Assembly: GCA_041741375.1 (NCBI GenBank)
Contig: JBGSKF010000018.1
Coordinates: 1-10,802 of the forward strand
DNA from: OFTM291 sp041741375
GTDB taxonomy: Bacteria; Gemmatimonadota; Gemmatimonadetes; Gemmatimonadales; GWC2-71-9
Length of the DNA: 10,802 nucleotides
Direction of reading: 5' to 3'
A program made the translations under genes and the position numbers. Of the stretch, positions 1 to 6,440 are shown piece by piece. Position 1 is the first letter of the stretch, and the number at the start of each line of letters is the position of its first letter. The notes below the pieces were generated by a model. It had not been told where the DNA came from. It did no database searches and saw nothing but the letters and a program-made list of their open reading frames with translations.

Positions 1-620
1 CGCAGGGATTCCAGGATCATCGCAGTCGGCGTGAAATCGGCGGCCTCCAATCGCTGAATCTCAGTCGCGAGTGCACGGGTCCAGCGTGGAGCAGCGTGAT
101 GTGGCTGGCGGTAGAGCGAGTAGAAGGATTTCAGCAATCCCCGTGACTTGTCCGGCAATGGCCAGTCAGTCTGTCCTTGATCGATGAAAGGAGCACAAAA
201 CTTGATGAGCACGTCGTTGACCATGAGATCCGTGTCCACTCCCGCCGCATCGAGCAGCGCGTCGCGATAGCGGCTGCAGGTTGGAGGATGGTGTGGTGTG
301 GATTTCACACTGTGCACGCCGTTGCTGCAGACACGCCAGAGAAACTCCAGCGTGACTTGTTCCCACTGCTGTTCTGAAAGGAGTTCGCCAGCTTCGCCGG
401 AATTGTCGACAAGTCCGCGCAGGACCGGATAGGAATTCCCGCGGAATTCGGTACTGGGGAGCACTCCCTCACCGTTCCCACTGGTGCGTAAATGTCGCAT
501 GATGTGGCGTTTGGTTTCCTCAACGACGCTATGCCGGACCTGCATTGGCAAATCCGGGCGGAATCGTTTGAGCGCTTCGGATTCGGCCATCAGCCAGCGG
601 AGTTCGCAGTCCGGCGCCTG
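1..620 (-). CDS. dabA: DabA/UPF0753 (DUF2309) family protein, internal fragment
   Basis: On the minus strand one frame is open from about 620 to the window edge with no stop and no proper start. Read in that frame it gives motifs I recognise from DabA (UPF0753/DUF2309): CELRWLMAESEALKRFRPD, then IKFCAPFIDQGQTDWPLPD, then SFYSLYRQP and MILESL just before the edge. DabA is the zinc-containing, carbonic-anhydrase-like cytoplasmic subunit of the DAB inorganic-carbon uptake system, which pairs with the membrane protein DabB. The family is roughly 800 to 1,100 residues long. Only about 206 residues from its N-terminal half are here, so neither the zinc ligands nor a partner gene can be checked. The segment is lower in GC (48-60% in rows I counted) and uses codons such as TTA, unlike the genes that follow. 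The 5' part is missing because the sequence switches to another gene at about 620. The family call rests on remembered motifs and is fairly but not fully sure. Confidence 0.62.
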
Positions 621-640
621 GCGCGGGGGGGCCTCCCCCT
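612..640. other. Abrupt gene-to-gene junction with GC shift
   Basis: Amidohydrolase coding sequence coming from the right and DabA-like coding sequence coming from the left meet here in different reading frames. Neither gene has its own end or start. GC falls from 72% (661-720) to 55% (301-360). The junction sits beside a run of seven G followed by CCT and five C, which can fold into a short hairpin. I see no transposase, target-site duplication, tRNA or integrase. A chimeric assembly join is the simplest explanation; a real deletion or inversion end-point is the alternative. Confidence 0.6.
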
Positions 641-963
641 CCGCCGAAGCCACGACCGGCGGGGGCCTGCACCGCCGGGGCACCGATCCCGCTCAGGAGA
701 TCGATGAATCCGGGGGAGACCGTCTTGCCCGCGAGGTCCAGGACCCGGGCGCCCGCCGGGACGGTCACGCTGGCACCCACGGCGGCAATCAGTCCGTCGC
801 GGATCACCACCGTTCCCCGCTCGATCGGATTTCCGGTCACGGTGAGGATGCGCGCGTTGGTGAGCGCCCAGGTCCCTTCCTGGGCCGCCAGGGGATGAGG
901 AGTGTGCGCGGCGGCGAGCAGGCCGGTCCAGAATGCCAGGTGCTGAATCGTACCACGGTGCAT
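621..963 (-). pseudogene. Secreted amidohydrolase, N-terminal part only
   Basis: From the ATG at 963 (AGGAG ten bases upstream on the minus strand) the product begins with a signal peptide: MHRGTIQHLAF, a hydrophobic stretch, and a cleavage-like HPLAAQ at about residues 25-30. It continues with the beta-sandwich start of the metal-dependent amidohydrolase superfamily: ALTNARILTVTGNPIERGTVVIRDG, IAAVG, and LDLAGKTVSPGFID. A glycine-rich GFGGGGG segment follows, typical of the exported imidazolonepropionase-like proteins. The His-x-His metal site and the whole TIM barrel are absent because similarity ends at about 621. The frame then runs through unrelated DNA to a stop at 529-531. An alternative ATG at 1011 would put a non-hydrophobic tail before the signal peptide, so 963 is preferred. 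The gene is divergent from the ArsC-like gene. Confidence 0.75.
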
Positions 964-1078
964 GAGCGGGTGACTCCTGCTGAGAGGCGGAGTGGGCAGC
1001 AGTGACGGCAATGGGTGCGGAGCATCCCCGAGCCGCAGATGCTACTTTGGTACGTCCTTGTTGTGGAGAACGTTGGGA

Positions 1079-1453
1079 ATGAACGTACAGGTTTTCGGGA
1101 TTCGCAAGAGCGCCCCCACCCGCGACGCCCTCCGGTTCTTCGCCGAACGGCGGATCCCGGTCCATTTCGCCGACCTCAGCGTGCGGCCCGCCCAGCCCGG
1201 GGAGCTCCGGCGCTTTGTGCAGGCGTTCGGAATGGCGGCCCTGGTCGATGTCTCCAGCGCCCGCTACCGGGATCTGGGGCTCGGGGTGTCGCTCCGCTCC
1301 GATGACTGGTGGCTCACCCGGCTGGTCGAGGAACCGTTGCTGCTGCGCATGCCGCTGGTGCGGTCGGGAAAGCTGCTGAGTGTCGGGCCGGCGACGGAGC
1401 AGTGGAAAGAGTGGGTGGCTGGTCGAAGTTCGAAGTTTGAAGTTCGGGGATGA
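1079..1453 (+). CDS. ArsC/Spx-like thioredoxin-fold protein lacking the catalytic cysteine
   Basis: The 124-residue product reads as an ArsC/Spx/YffB thioredoxin-fold protein. It has an N-terminal beta strand with MNVQVFGIRKS, a helix with ALRFFAERRIPVHFADL (beta-2), ELRRFVQAFG, and the late segment EEPLLLRMPLVRSGKLL, which corresponds to the family's conserved 'P.L..RP.v..g' region. In ArsC and Spx the loop after the first strand carries the redox cysteine; here the matching position is Ser11 in FGIRKSAPT, and there is no cysteine anywhere in the protein. The arginine after the conserved leucines (LLLRMP) is kept. Arsenate reduction is therefore unlikely; a binding or regulatory role is possible. 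The ATG at 1079 is chosen because GGAG lies 11 bases upstream and the family N-terminus begins there. The last residues (SSKFEVRG) are encoded by a heptamer repeat array that runs over the stop. Confidence 0.82.
   Translation: MNVQVFGIRKSAPTRDALRFFAERRIPVHFADLSVRPAQPGELRRFVQAFGMAALVDVSSARYRDLGLGVSLRSDDWWLTRLVEEPLLLRMPLVRSGKLLSVGPATEQWKEWVAGRSSKFEVRG
1423..1446 (+). repeat. Heptamer array A (CGAAGTT units), 3' end of the ArsC-like gene
   Basis: Three exact-phase 7-bp units (CGAAGTT, CGAAGTT, TGAAGTT at 1424-1444) are followed by a partial unit. The array lies in the last codons of the ArsC-like gene and in its sense direction, just before the TGA at 1451-1453. It belongs to the same unit family as the arrays at 4125-4166 and 4340-4381. 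Confidence 0.85.
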
Positions 1454-1542
1454 CAATTGATCGGCGACTCCGTAGTTTCCTGTCCATCGTGTCCCTACAC
1501 CACGTGTCGCGATTTCCCGCCCGGGGGGCAGGTGGTACCACC

Positions 1543-2430
1543 GTGACCCTGGTCCGGTGCCTCCTGGCGGGAGTCGTGTGCGTGGGGCCCGGGGTTCGCG
1601 TGGCGGGTGCCCAGGGAGGTACGGACATCTGGATTGTCCCCCTGATCGCCGAAGGCTCCTCCCTGCGGGTCGGCGCGCCGGCTCGCAACCTGACCGCCAG
1701 GCCCGGATACGACAACCAGCCCTTCTTCGGCCCCGACGGCACCCTCTACTACACCAGCATCCGGGACGATGCCCAGGCCGACATCTACCGCATCACTCTG
1801 CCCGGCGGTGAGATTGCCCGCGTGACCTCCACCCCCGAGAGCGAGTACTCTCCCCGTCCCACGCCGGACGGCTCCGGAATCACGGTGGTGCGGGTGGAAC
1901 GGGACAGCACCCAGCGGCTCTGGGTCTTCCCGGTCACCGGGGATCCTCCGCGGGTTCTCCTGCCCGGCCTTGCCCCGGTGGGATACTACGCTTGGACCAC
2001 CACAGGGGCGCTCCTCACCTTCGTCCTCGGGTCACCCTCCACCCTGCGGCTCGCCTCTCCCGGGTCCGATTCCACCACGACCCTCGCGCGGGACGTGGGA
2101 CGTTCCCTCCAGCGCATCCCCGGGACCGACCGCATCAGCGTGCTGATCCGGGAACCCGACCCGCCCGGGCGCATCATGGCGTGGGAGCCGGGTGTCGCCC
2201 GATTGGACCCTCTGACTTTGGCCGTGCCGGGGGCCCAGGATTTTGCCTGGACTCCCACTGGGACTCTCCTCATGGCGCGCGGCCGGACCCTCTTCGGGTG
2301 GACTCCGGGACGGAACGAATGGGAGACGGTGGGCACTCTCGACGCGCCGGGGACCGGTGCCGCCACCCGTCTGGCCGTGAGTCCCGACGGTGCGTGGCTC
2401 GCGGTGGTCCTGGCCGAGGACGGCGCCTGA
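1543..2430 (+). CDS. Secreted TolB/PD40-type beta-propeller protein
   Basis: From the GTG at 1543 the product is 295 residues. It starts with a signal peptide (MTLVRCLLAGVVCVG, cleavage likely after RVAGA near residue 23) and should be exported to the periplasm or beyond. The rest is a run of beta-propeller blades with PD40/WD40-like signatures: NQPFFGPDGTLYYTS (about 59-72), YSPRPTPDGSGITVVRVE (about 102-119), and a last SPDGAWLAVVLAEDG. The roughly 270-residue mature length fits one six-bladed propeller. No enzyme domain is fused, so it is probably a binding or scaffold protein; the ligand cannot be told. The start is uncertain. An in-frame ATG at 1450 overlaps the upstream stop but would put about 31 unrelated residues before the signal peptide. 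AGGTGG at 1530-1535 is well placed for 1543. The stop overlaps the next gene by ATGA. Confidence 0.72.
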   Translation: MTLVRCLLAGVVCVGPGVRVAGAQGGTDIWIVPLIAEGSSLRVGAPARNLTARPGYDNQPFFGPDGTLYYTSIRDDAQADIYRITLPGGEIARVTSTPESEYSPRPTPDGSGITVVRVERDSTQRLWVFPVTGDPPRVLLPGLAPVGYYAWTTTGALLTFVLGSPSTLRLASPGSDSTTTLARDVGRSLQRIPGTDRISVLIREPDPPGRIMAWEPGVARLDPLTLAVPGAQDFAWTPTGTLLMARGRTLFGWTPGRNEWETVGTLDAPGTGAATRLAVSPDGAWLAVVLAEDGA

Positions 2431-2660
2431 TGCCATTCCGCCGGGTGGCTCTGCTGGCGTTGCTCACCCTGCTCGGGGCATGCCGGAACGATTCCGCGGA
2501 GTCTCCCCCCGCGTCACCGGAAACTCCTCCTCCCGCGGACCAGCGGACTCGCGACAGCATTCTCGGCGCCTCGTCACTCCCCGGAGCGGGAGCGATTCGG
2601 GGTGCCTTGCGGGCTCGCGATACCCTCGAGGCCCGGGGGAGCAGGATTCAATCTCCGTGA
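2430..2660 (+). CDS. Small predicted lipoprotein
   Basis: The ATG at 2430 shares bases with the TGA of the propeller gene (ATGA overlap), which points to translational coupling. The 76-residue product starts MPFRRVALLALLTLLGAC: positive residues, a hydrophobic core and a clean lipobox (LGAC, Cys18), so it should be lipidated after signal peptidase II cleavage. The mature 59 residues are Pro-, Ser- and Arg-rich (SPPASPETPPPADQRTRD) with no recognisable domain and look disordered. I know no function for it. The pairing with a secreted propeller suggests the two products work together at the envelope. The reality of the gene rests on the lipobox and coupling. Confidence 0.6.
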   Translation: MPFRRVALLALLTLLGACRNDSAESPPASPETPPPADQRTRDSILGASSLPGAGAIRGALRARDTLEARGSRIQSP

Positions 2661-2709
2661 TTCCCCGTCCGATACCTCCCGCACCACTCATGGAAAGGTC
2701 GTGCTCCGC

Positions 2710-4125
2710 ATGACGTTGGTTGACAGTTTTCTCGGGCAGGTGAACCGGAGTTTCGACCGGGGCGCCGCCTACACCGATCATGATCCCCGTCTTCTGGCGC
2801 AGATCAAGGCCTGCAACAGCATGTACTATCTGGCCTTTCCGGTCCGGCGGGACGACGGGACCATCGAGGTCATCCATGCATGGCGGGCCCAGCACAGCCA
2901 GCACAAGACCCCGACGAAGGGGGGGATCCGCTACAGCATGGCGGTCAACGAGGACGAGGTGCAGGCGCTGGCCGCGCTGATGAGCTACAAGTGCGCCATC
3001 GTCGACGTGCCGTTCGGCGGGGCCAAGGGGGGGATCCGCGTCGCGCGGCACCAATACTCCGCGCAGGAGCTGGAACGCATCACCCGGCGGTACACCTTTG
3101 AACTGGTGCGGAAGAATTTCATCGGACCCGGCATCGACGTGCCGGCGCCCGATTACGGCTCCACCTCCCGGGAGATGGCCTGGGTGGCCGACACCTACGC
3201 GAGCCTCAAGCCGGAGGAACTCAACGCGCTCGCGTGTGTCACCGGAAAACCGGTGTCCCAGGGCGGGATCCGGGGCCGGACCGAAGCCACGGGCCGGGGC
3301 ATCTTCTTCGGGTTGCGGGAGGCGTGCTCGGTGGCGGAGGACATGAAGGCCCTGGGATTGACGACGGGGCTGGAGGGGAAGCGGGTGGTGGTACAGGGGC
3401 TCGGGAACGTGGGGTACCACGCCGCCAAGTTCATCGAAGAGGGGGGCGGGATCCTGGTCGGAATCGCCGAGCACGAAGGAGCGATCCACAATCCGAAGGG
3501 CCTCGACCTCCAGAAGGTGGTGTCGTGGCGCAAGGAGACCCGGTCACTCCTCGGGTTTCCCGGGGCCACGGATCTGCCCACGTCGGCGGATGCCCTGACC
3601 CTGCCCTGCGACATTCTCGTCCCGGCGGCCCTGGAGGGACAGGTCACTGCGGGGAACGCGCCGCACATCCAGGCCCGGATCATCGCGGAGGGGGCCAACG
3701 GGCCGACCACCGCCGAGGCGGACGCGATCCTGCGAGCCCGCGGCATCATGGTGCTCCCCGACATGTATATCAATGCCGGCGGGGTCACGGTCTCCTACTT
3801 CGAATGGCTCAAGAACCTGTCCCATGTCCGGTTTGGACGGATCGAGAAGCGGTTCGAGGAGGGAGCGTACGGCCGGCTCCTGGGCGCCATCGAGACCGCC
3901 ACGGGGCGGAAGTTCCTCGACGCCGAGGCCCGGGCGATCACTCACGGGGCCAGTGAGGAGGACCTGGTGAATTCCGGGTTGGAGGAGACCATGGTGAGCG
4001 CCTATCATGAAATCCGGGGCGTCCGCACCCGGATGAGCAGCGCTGTGGATCTCCGGGTGGCGGCCTACGTGAGCGCCATCGACAAGATCGCCGTGTCCTA
4101 CATGGAGCTCGGCATCTTTCCCTAG
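2710..4125 (+). CDS. gdhA: Glutamate dehydrogenase (Glu/Leu/Phe/Val dehydrogenase family)
   Basis: This cytoplasmic enzyme interconverts glutamate and 2-oxoglutarate plus ammonia using NAD(P). The 471 residues show the dimerisation and substrate domain with KGGIRYS (Lys70), YKCAIVDVPFGGAKGGI (Lys94, Lys106) and PAPDYG (Asp148), followed by the Rossmann domain with QGLGNVG (229-235). Later come IAEGANGPTT (325-334) and PDMYINAGGVTVSYFEWLKN (350-369). Glu254 after the second strand is compatible with NAD preference but does not prove it. The C-terminal part (GASEEDL, then VDLRVAAYVSAIDK) resembles the long, mitochondrial-type enzymes with a reduced antenna rather than the 420-residue bacterial type. 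The ATG at 2710 has GGAAAGG 11 bases upstream and starts at the family N-terminus. The stop (TAG) is immediately followed by heptamer array B. Confidence 0.95.
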   Translation: MTLVDSFLGQVNRSFDRGAAYTDHDPRLLAQIKACNSMYYLAFPVRRDDGTIEVIHAWRAQHSQHKTPTKGGIRYSMAVNEDEVQALAALMSYKCAIVDVPFGGAKGGIRVARHQYSAQELERITRRYTFELVRKNFIGPGIDVPAPDYGSTSREMAWVADTYASLKPEELNALACVTGKPVSQGGIRGRTEATGRGIFFGLREACSVAEDMKALGLTTGLEGKRVVVQGLGNVGYHAAKFIEEGGGILVGIAEHEGAIHNPKGLDLQKVVSWRKETRSLLGFPGATDLPTSADALTLPCDILVPAALEGQVTAGNAPHIQARIIAEGANGPTTAEADAILRARGIMVLPDMYINAGGVTVSYFEWLKNLSHVRFGRIEKRFEEGAYGRLLGAIETATGRKFLDAEARAITHGASEEDLVNSGLEETMVSAYHEIRGVRTRMSSAVDLRVAAYVSAIDKIAVSYMELGIFP

Positions 4126-4166
4126 AAAGTTCGAAGTTCGAAGTTCGAAGTGTGAAGTTCGAAGTT
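4125..4166 (+). repeat. Heptamer array B after gdhA
   Basis: Six 7-bp units in phase: a degenerate GAAAGTT, then CGAAGTT, CGAAGTT, CGAAGTG, TGAAGTT, CGAAGTT. The array starts on the last base of the gdhA stop codon and is in the gdhA sense direction. The stretch 4133-4157 is a perfect inverted copy of 4356-4380 in array C. Between the arrays (4167-4339) lies GC-rich DNA in which I see no gene, only short possible hairpins such as GTCGGG with CCCGAC near 4234. Confidence 0.9.
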
Positions 4167-4339
4167 GTAGGGGCTGTCCGTGGGCCGCCCTTGTCCGACG
4201 CAGCAAGGGAGGCGGGTCGGTGCCCTTCCCGTCGGGTGGGTCCCCGACGGCGGTCCCGCCACCGGCACCGGAATCCGGACGACGGGAAGTTCCCCGGGGA
4301 TGTTCTCAGATCCCTCGCGTTGCTCGCGAAGACTCCATC

Positions 4340-4381
4340 GACTTCACTCTTCAAGCTTCACACTTCGAACTTCGAACTTCA
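4340..4381 (-). repeat. Heptamer array C after the SLOG-membrane gene
   Basis: On the minus strand six 7-bp units follow in phase: TGAAGTT, CGAAGTT, CGAAGTG, TGAAGCT, TGAAGAG, TGAAGTC. The TGA of the first unit is the stop codon of the upstream minus-strand gene. The order TT-TT-TG-T is the same as in array B, so the two arrays look like inverted copies rather than independent expansions. Together they could form a long stem with a loop of about 200 bases between convergent genes. Confidence 0.9.
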
Positions 4382-6223
4382 GACGATCACTTCGAGGGGC
4401 TTGCCCGCGTATTCCGTGCGCCAGTCGTCCAACTCCTCCTCCAGGATGGCGGCGGTGCGCCAGGCGATTCGCTCCACGGTGGCCCGATCCTCCGGATCTG
4501 ACTGCAACTCGTCGTGGAGGAGACGGAGACGCCGGCCCACGTCCCGGCTGCGCCGCTCGGTGTTCGCAAACTCTCCCTGGGCTATGAATCCGTGGACGGC
4601 GGCGGCGGCGGCGGGGAGAAAGACCGTCAGGGTTGCCAGCAGGTAGTGGACACCGTTCGCGGTCACGGGTGACATGTGACAGAGCCAGGCCCCGGCGCCC
4701 AGGTAGAACACCAGGTCAAGCGCCGCCACGGACAGTGCGGAGATGAAGAGTCCGACACCGACCCGGTGAAGCCGGTGAGAGAGGACATGATTTCGGCCCG
4801 CGACCCGGTCATGGTACTCGATCTGGCCGTGCAATTCCTGGTGCGCGAGGACGCGCGTGGCCGCCAGAACATGCTCTCGCGCGAGCGAGCCCGGGAGAAT
4901 TCCCAGTGCCCGCACTACGCCCCGGAGCATCCATCCTCCGAACCATCCCCCGGATCGTGACTCGGCGTCCGATCCTTCCCTCCGTGACAGGGCGGGCGCC
5001 GCGAGGCCCAGCGGGAGAAGAAACGCCATGTGGCGGATGCGTTCCGCAAGCGCCCGGTAGTGCAGCCATCGCTCGTGAAACCGGTGTTTGCGACCCCGCC
5101 AGACCAGGAGTCCGATCATGCCGAGCATGGCCACCTCCAGGCCGGCCAGGATGCTCGCCGGGAGGGGGTGCGCATGGGCGAGGGCTATCCAGAGACCCAC
5201 CGGCACGGCGAGGGCGCTCAAGACGTACCCCGCGGCAAAGGTACTCCGGTACCGGCTGGCGTAGTAGATGGCGAGCCCGTCCGCCCGCGCAAAGGCCGGT
5301 ACGAGCCCGCGGATCAGGTGATTGCGCAGGTTCGGTGGCATCCCGGCCAGCGCGTTCCCCCACTCCCTCTCGACTCGCTCGGCGTGGGCGGAGAGGGCCG
5401 TCGGGGCCACCACCGGGGCGATCGGGCCGTGACCGGGGCAGAGGAGATGGATCAGCCGGTCATGGAAGCGAGTGGCCCTGCTCCTCACGCGGGGTTCCAT
5501 CGCGTACTCGGCGGCCAGATCCCAATGTCCGTCCTGGGGATCGGGATCGGGGGGGGCGGTGAGGGCATCGAGAATCGCGGCGAGCCGAGTGAGCCCCGCG
5601 GACCGTCCGGCGTCGGGGAGGGCGGGATCAAAGATCCAGGTCGCGTGGGGCGACGGGGCCCCGATGACCAGAACCGGGACCCCGCGCCGGCCTGCCTCCC
5701 GCATGATCTCGACGGTCCCTCCCGGCCCGCGGGATCCCTCCCCGTCCCAGACCGCCACGATCAGGTCGGCGTGCCGCAGGAGCGCCTGCTGAACCGGGAC
5801 ATACGCCGATTCCGCCGGCCGGTGATCCAGCAACGTCTGCACCACTCCGGCCCGGGCCAGAAGCGTCTCGAACTCGGCCCGGCTGGCGGGGGTGTCGAAG
5901 TCCTCCTCGTAGATCGGCTGCGGAAAGGGGAGAATGACCTGGAGTTCCATCCCGAGGTCGAGTCCCGCCCGAGCCACCAGGCGGTCGGCCCCCTCGGCCA
6001 GGGCGGACAGCACACGCACGTGGGATGTCCCGGGGCCCGCGTGTCCGGTGAGCCGCTTGCTCCATCGTTCCGCGCGCGCCGCGAGTTCGGACCGCACCGT
6101 ATTCAGCAGCGTCACGGCCGCGGCCCGGAGAGCGGTGGCATCGCCGGGATCGAGGCGGTCCCAGCGGTGACCGGTCACCGCCAGGTTCAGGGTGAGGGGG
6201 GGAAGACCGGGGACGGCGCCCAT
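4379..6223 (-). CDS. SLOG-domain protein fused to two SLATT-like transmembrane pairs
   Basis: The 614-residue product has an N-terminal Rossmann-like SLOG domain (about 10-190) with NLAVTGHRWDRL (13-24), LSALAEGADRLVA (72-84), VILPFPQPIY (96-105), ADLIVAVWDG (152-161), GGTVEIMREAG (168-178) and VPVLVIG. SLOG domains bind or process nucleotide-derived ligands in signalling and conflict systems. A helical linker leads to two hydrophobic pairs at about 328-349/356-375 and 487-511/522-545. Each pair is followed or preceded by SLATT-like helices (RFHERWLHYRALAERIRHM, 381-399; FANTERRSRDVG, 552-563), and the chain ends with DWRTEYAGKPLE. It is predicted to sit in the inner membrane with the SLOG domain in the cytoplasm, perhaps as a ligand-gated pore. 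I recall similar full-length proteins annotated only as hypothetical or DUF4231-like. ATG 6223 has GGAG nine bases upstream. The gene stands alone: no nucleotide cyclase or nuclease partner lies in the window. Confidence 0.75.
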   Translation of the reverse strand: MGAVPGLPPLTLNLAVTGHRWDRLDPGDATALRAAAVTLLNTVRSELAARAERWSKRLTGHAGPGTSHVRVLSALAEGADRLVARAGLDLGMELQVILPFPQPIYEEDFDTPASRAEFETLLARAGVVQTLLDHRPAESAYVPVQQALLRHADLIVAVWDGEGSRGPGGTVEIMREAGRRGVPVLVIGAPSPHATWIFDPALPDAGRSAGLTRLAAILDALTAPPDPDPQDGHWDLAAEYAMEPRVRSRATRFHDRLIHLLCPGHGPIAPVVAPTALSAHAERVEREWGNALAGMPPNLRNHLIRGLVPAFARADGLAIYYASRYRSTFAAGYVLSALAVPVGLWIALAHAHPLPASILAGLEVAMLGMIGLLVWRGRKHRFHERWLHYRALAERIRHMAFLLPLGLAAPALSRREGSDAESRSGGWFGGWMLRGVVRALGILPGSLAREHVLAATRVLAHQELHGQIEYHDRVAGRNHVLSHRLHRVGVGLFISALSVAALDLVFYLGAGAWLCHMSPVTANGVHYLLATLTVFLPAAAAAVHGFIAQGEFANTERRSRDVGRRLRLLHDELQSDPEDRATVERIAWRTAAILEEELDDWRTEYAGKPLEVIV

Positions 6224-6293
6224 GAGGGATCACTCCGGATGGTGTTCTCCCGGACCGGCGGGAGCAGCGAGAGGGCGAACGGTGGATGGAATT

Positions 6294-6299
6294 ATTCTA
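6294..6299 (-). promoter_or_regulatory. Possible -10 box for the SLOG-membrane gene
   Basis: TAGAAT on the minus strand, in a short A/T-rich island (GAATTATTCTAC on the plus strand) within very GC-rich DNA, about 70 bases upstream of the ATG at 6223. No good -35 hexamer lies 16 to 18 bases further up (ATGCGG at best), so this is only a candidate. Confidence 0.3.
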
Positions 6300-6375
6300 C
6301 ACTCGCCGTCGCGATCCCGCATGACCAGGGTCCCGCGCGGTGCTCCAGCGCCGACGGAGGATCTCCGCGTCGTAC

Positions 6376-6404
6376 TTGACGCGGCCCCGCATCCGGAGTA
6401 GGAT
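6376..6404 (+). promoter_or_regulatory. Sigma-70-like promoter of the DUF1015-serA-serC operon
   Basis: TTGACG (6376-6381), a 17-base spacer and TAGGAT (6399-6404) make a near-consensus housekeeping promoter. Transcription would start at about 6411, leaving a leader of about 30 bases before the start at 6441. An in-frame stop at 6420-6422 excludes a longer protein. No riboswitch or attenuator could fit in so short a leader. Confidence 0.68.
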
Positions 6405-6428
6405 GCGGTCGCTCTGACCTGACCCGCT

Positions 6429-6433
6429 GGAGG
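6429..6433 (+). promoter_or_regulatory. Ribosome binding site deciding the DUF1015 start
   Basis: GGAGG, the strongest Shine-Dalgarno match in the leader, ends seven bases before the ATC at 6441. It is 13 bases from an in-frame CTG (6447) and over 80 from the first in-frame GTG (6519), so it marks translation starting at or near 6441. Confidence 0.6.
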
Positions 6434-6440
6434 TCGCCCT

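Noticed and set aside
590..1456. Minus-strand frame of 288 residues covering 590-1456
   Set aside because: It covers antisense of the ArsC-like gene and a wrong frame of the amidohydrolase; composition is Arg/Pro/Gly-rich without motifs.
2464..3489. Minus-strand open frame of 341 residues opposite gdhA
   Set aside because: It lies antisense to the catalytic part of glutamate dehydrogenase; no motif or ribosome site was seen.
4167..4339. A classical intrinsic terminator between gdhA and the SLOG gene
   Set aside because: Short GC stems are present, but none is followed by a T run on either strand; the inverted heptamer arrays are the better candidate.
4125..4381. CRISPR-like short repeats
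   Set aside because: Units are 7 bp and directly adjacent, with no spacers and no cas genes, so these are simple tandem repeats.
5030..6379. Plus-strand open frame of 449 residues opposite the SLOG gene
   Set aside because: It is a shadow of high GC3 coding sequence: low-complexity Arg/Gly/Pro composition, no family motif, fully antisense to a well-supported gene.
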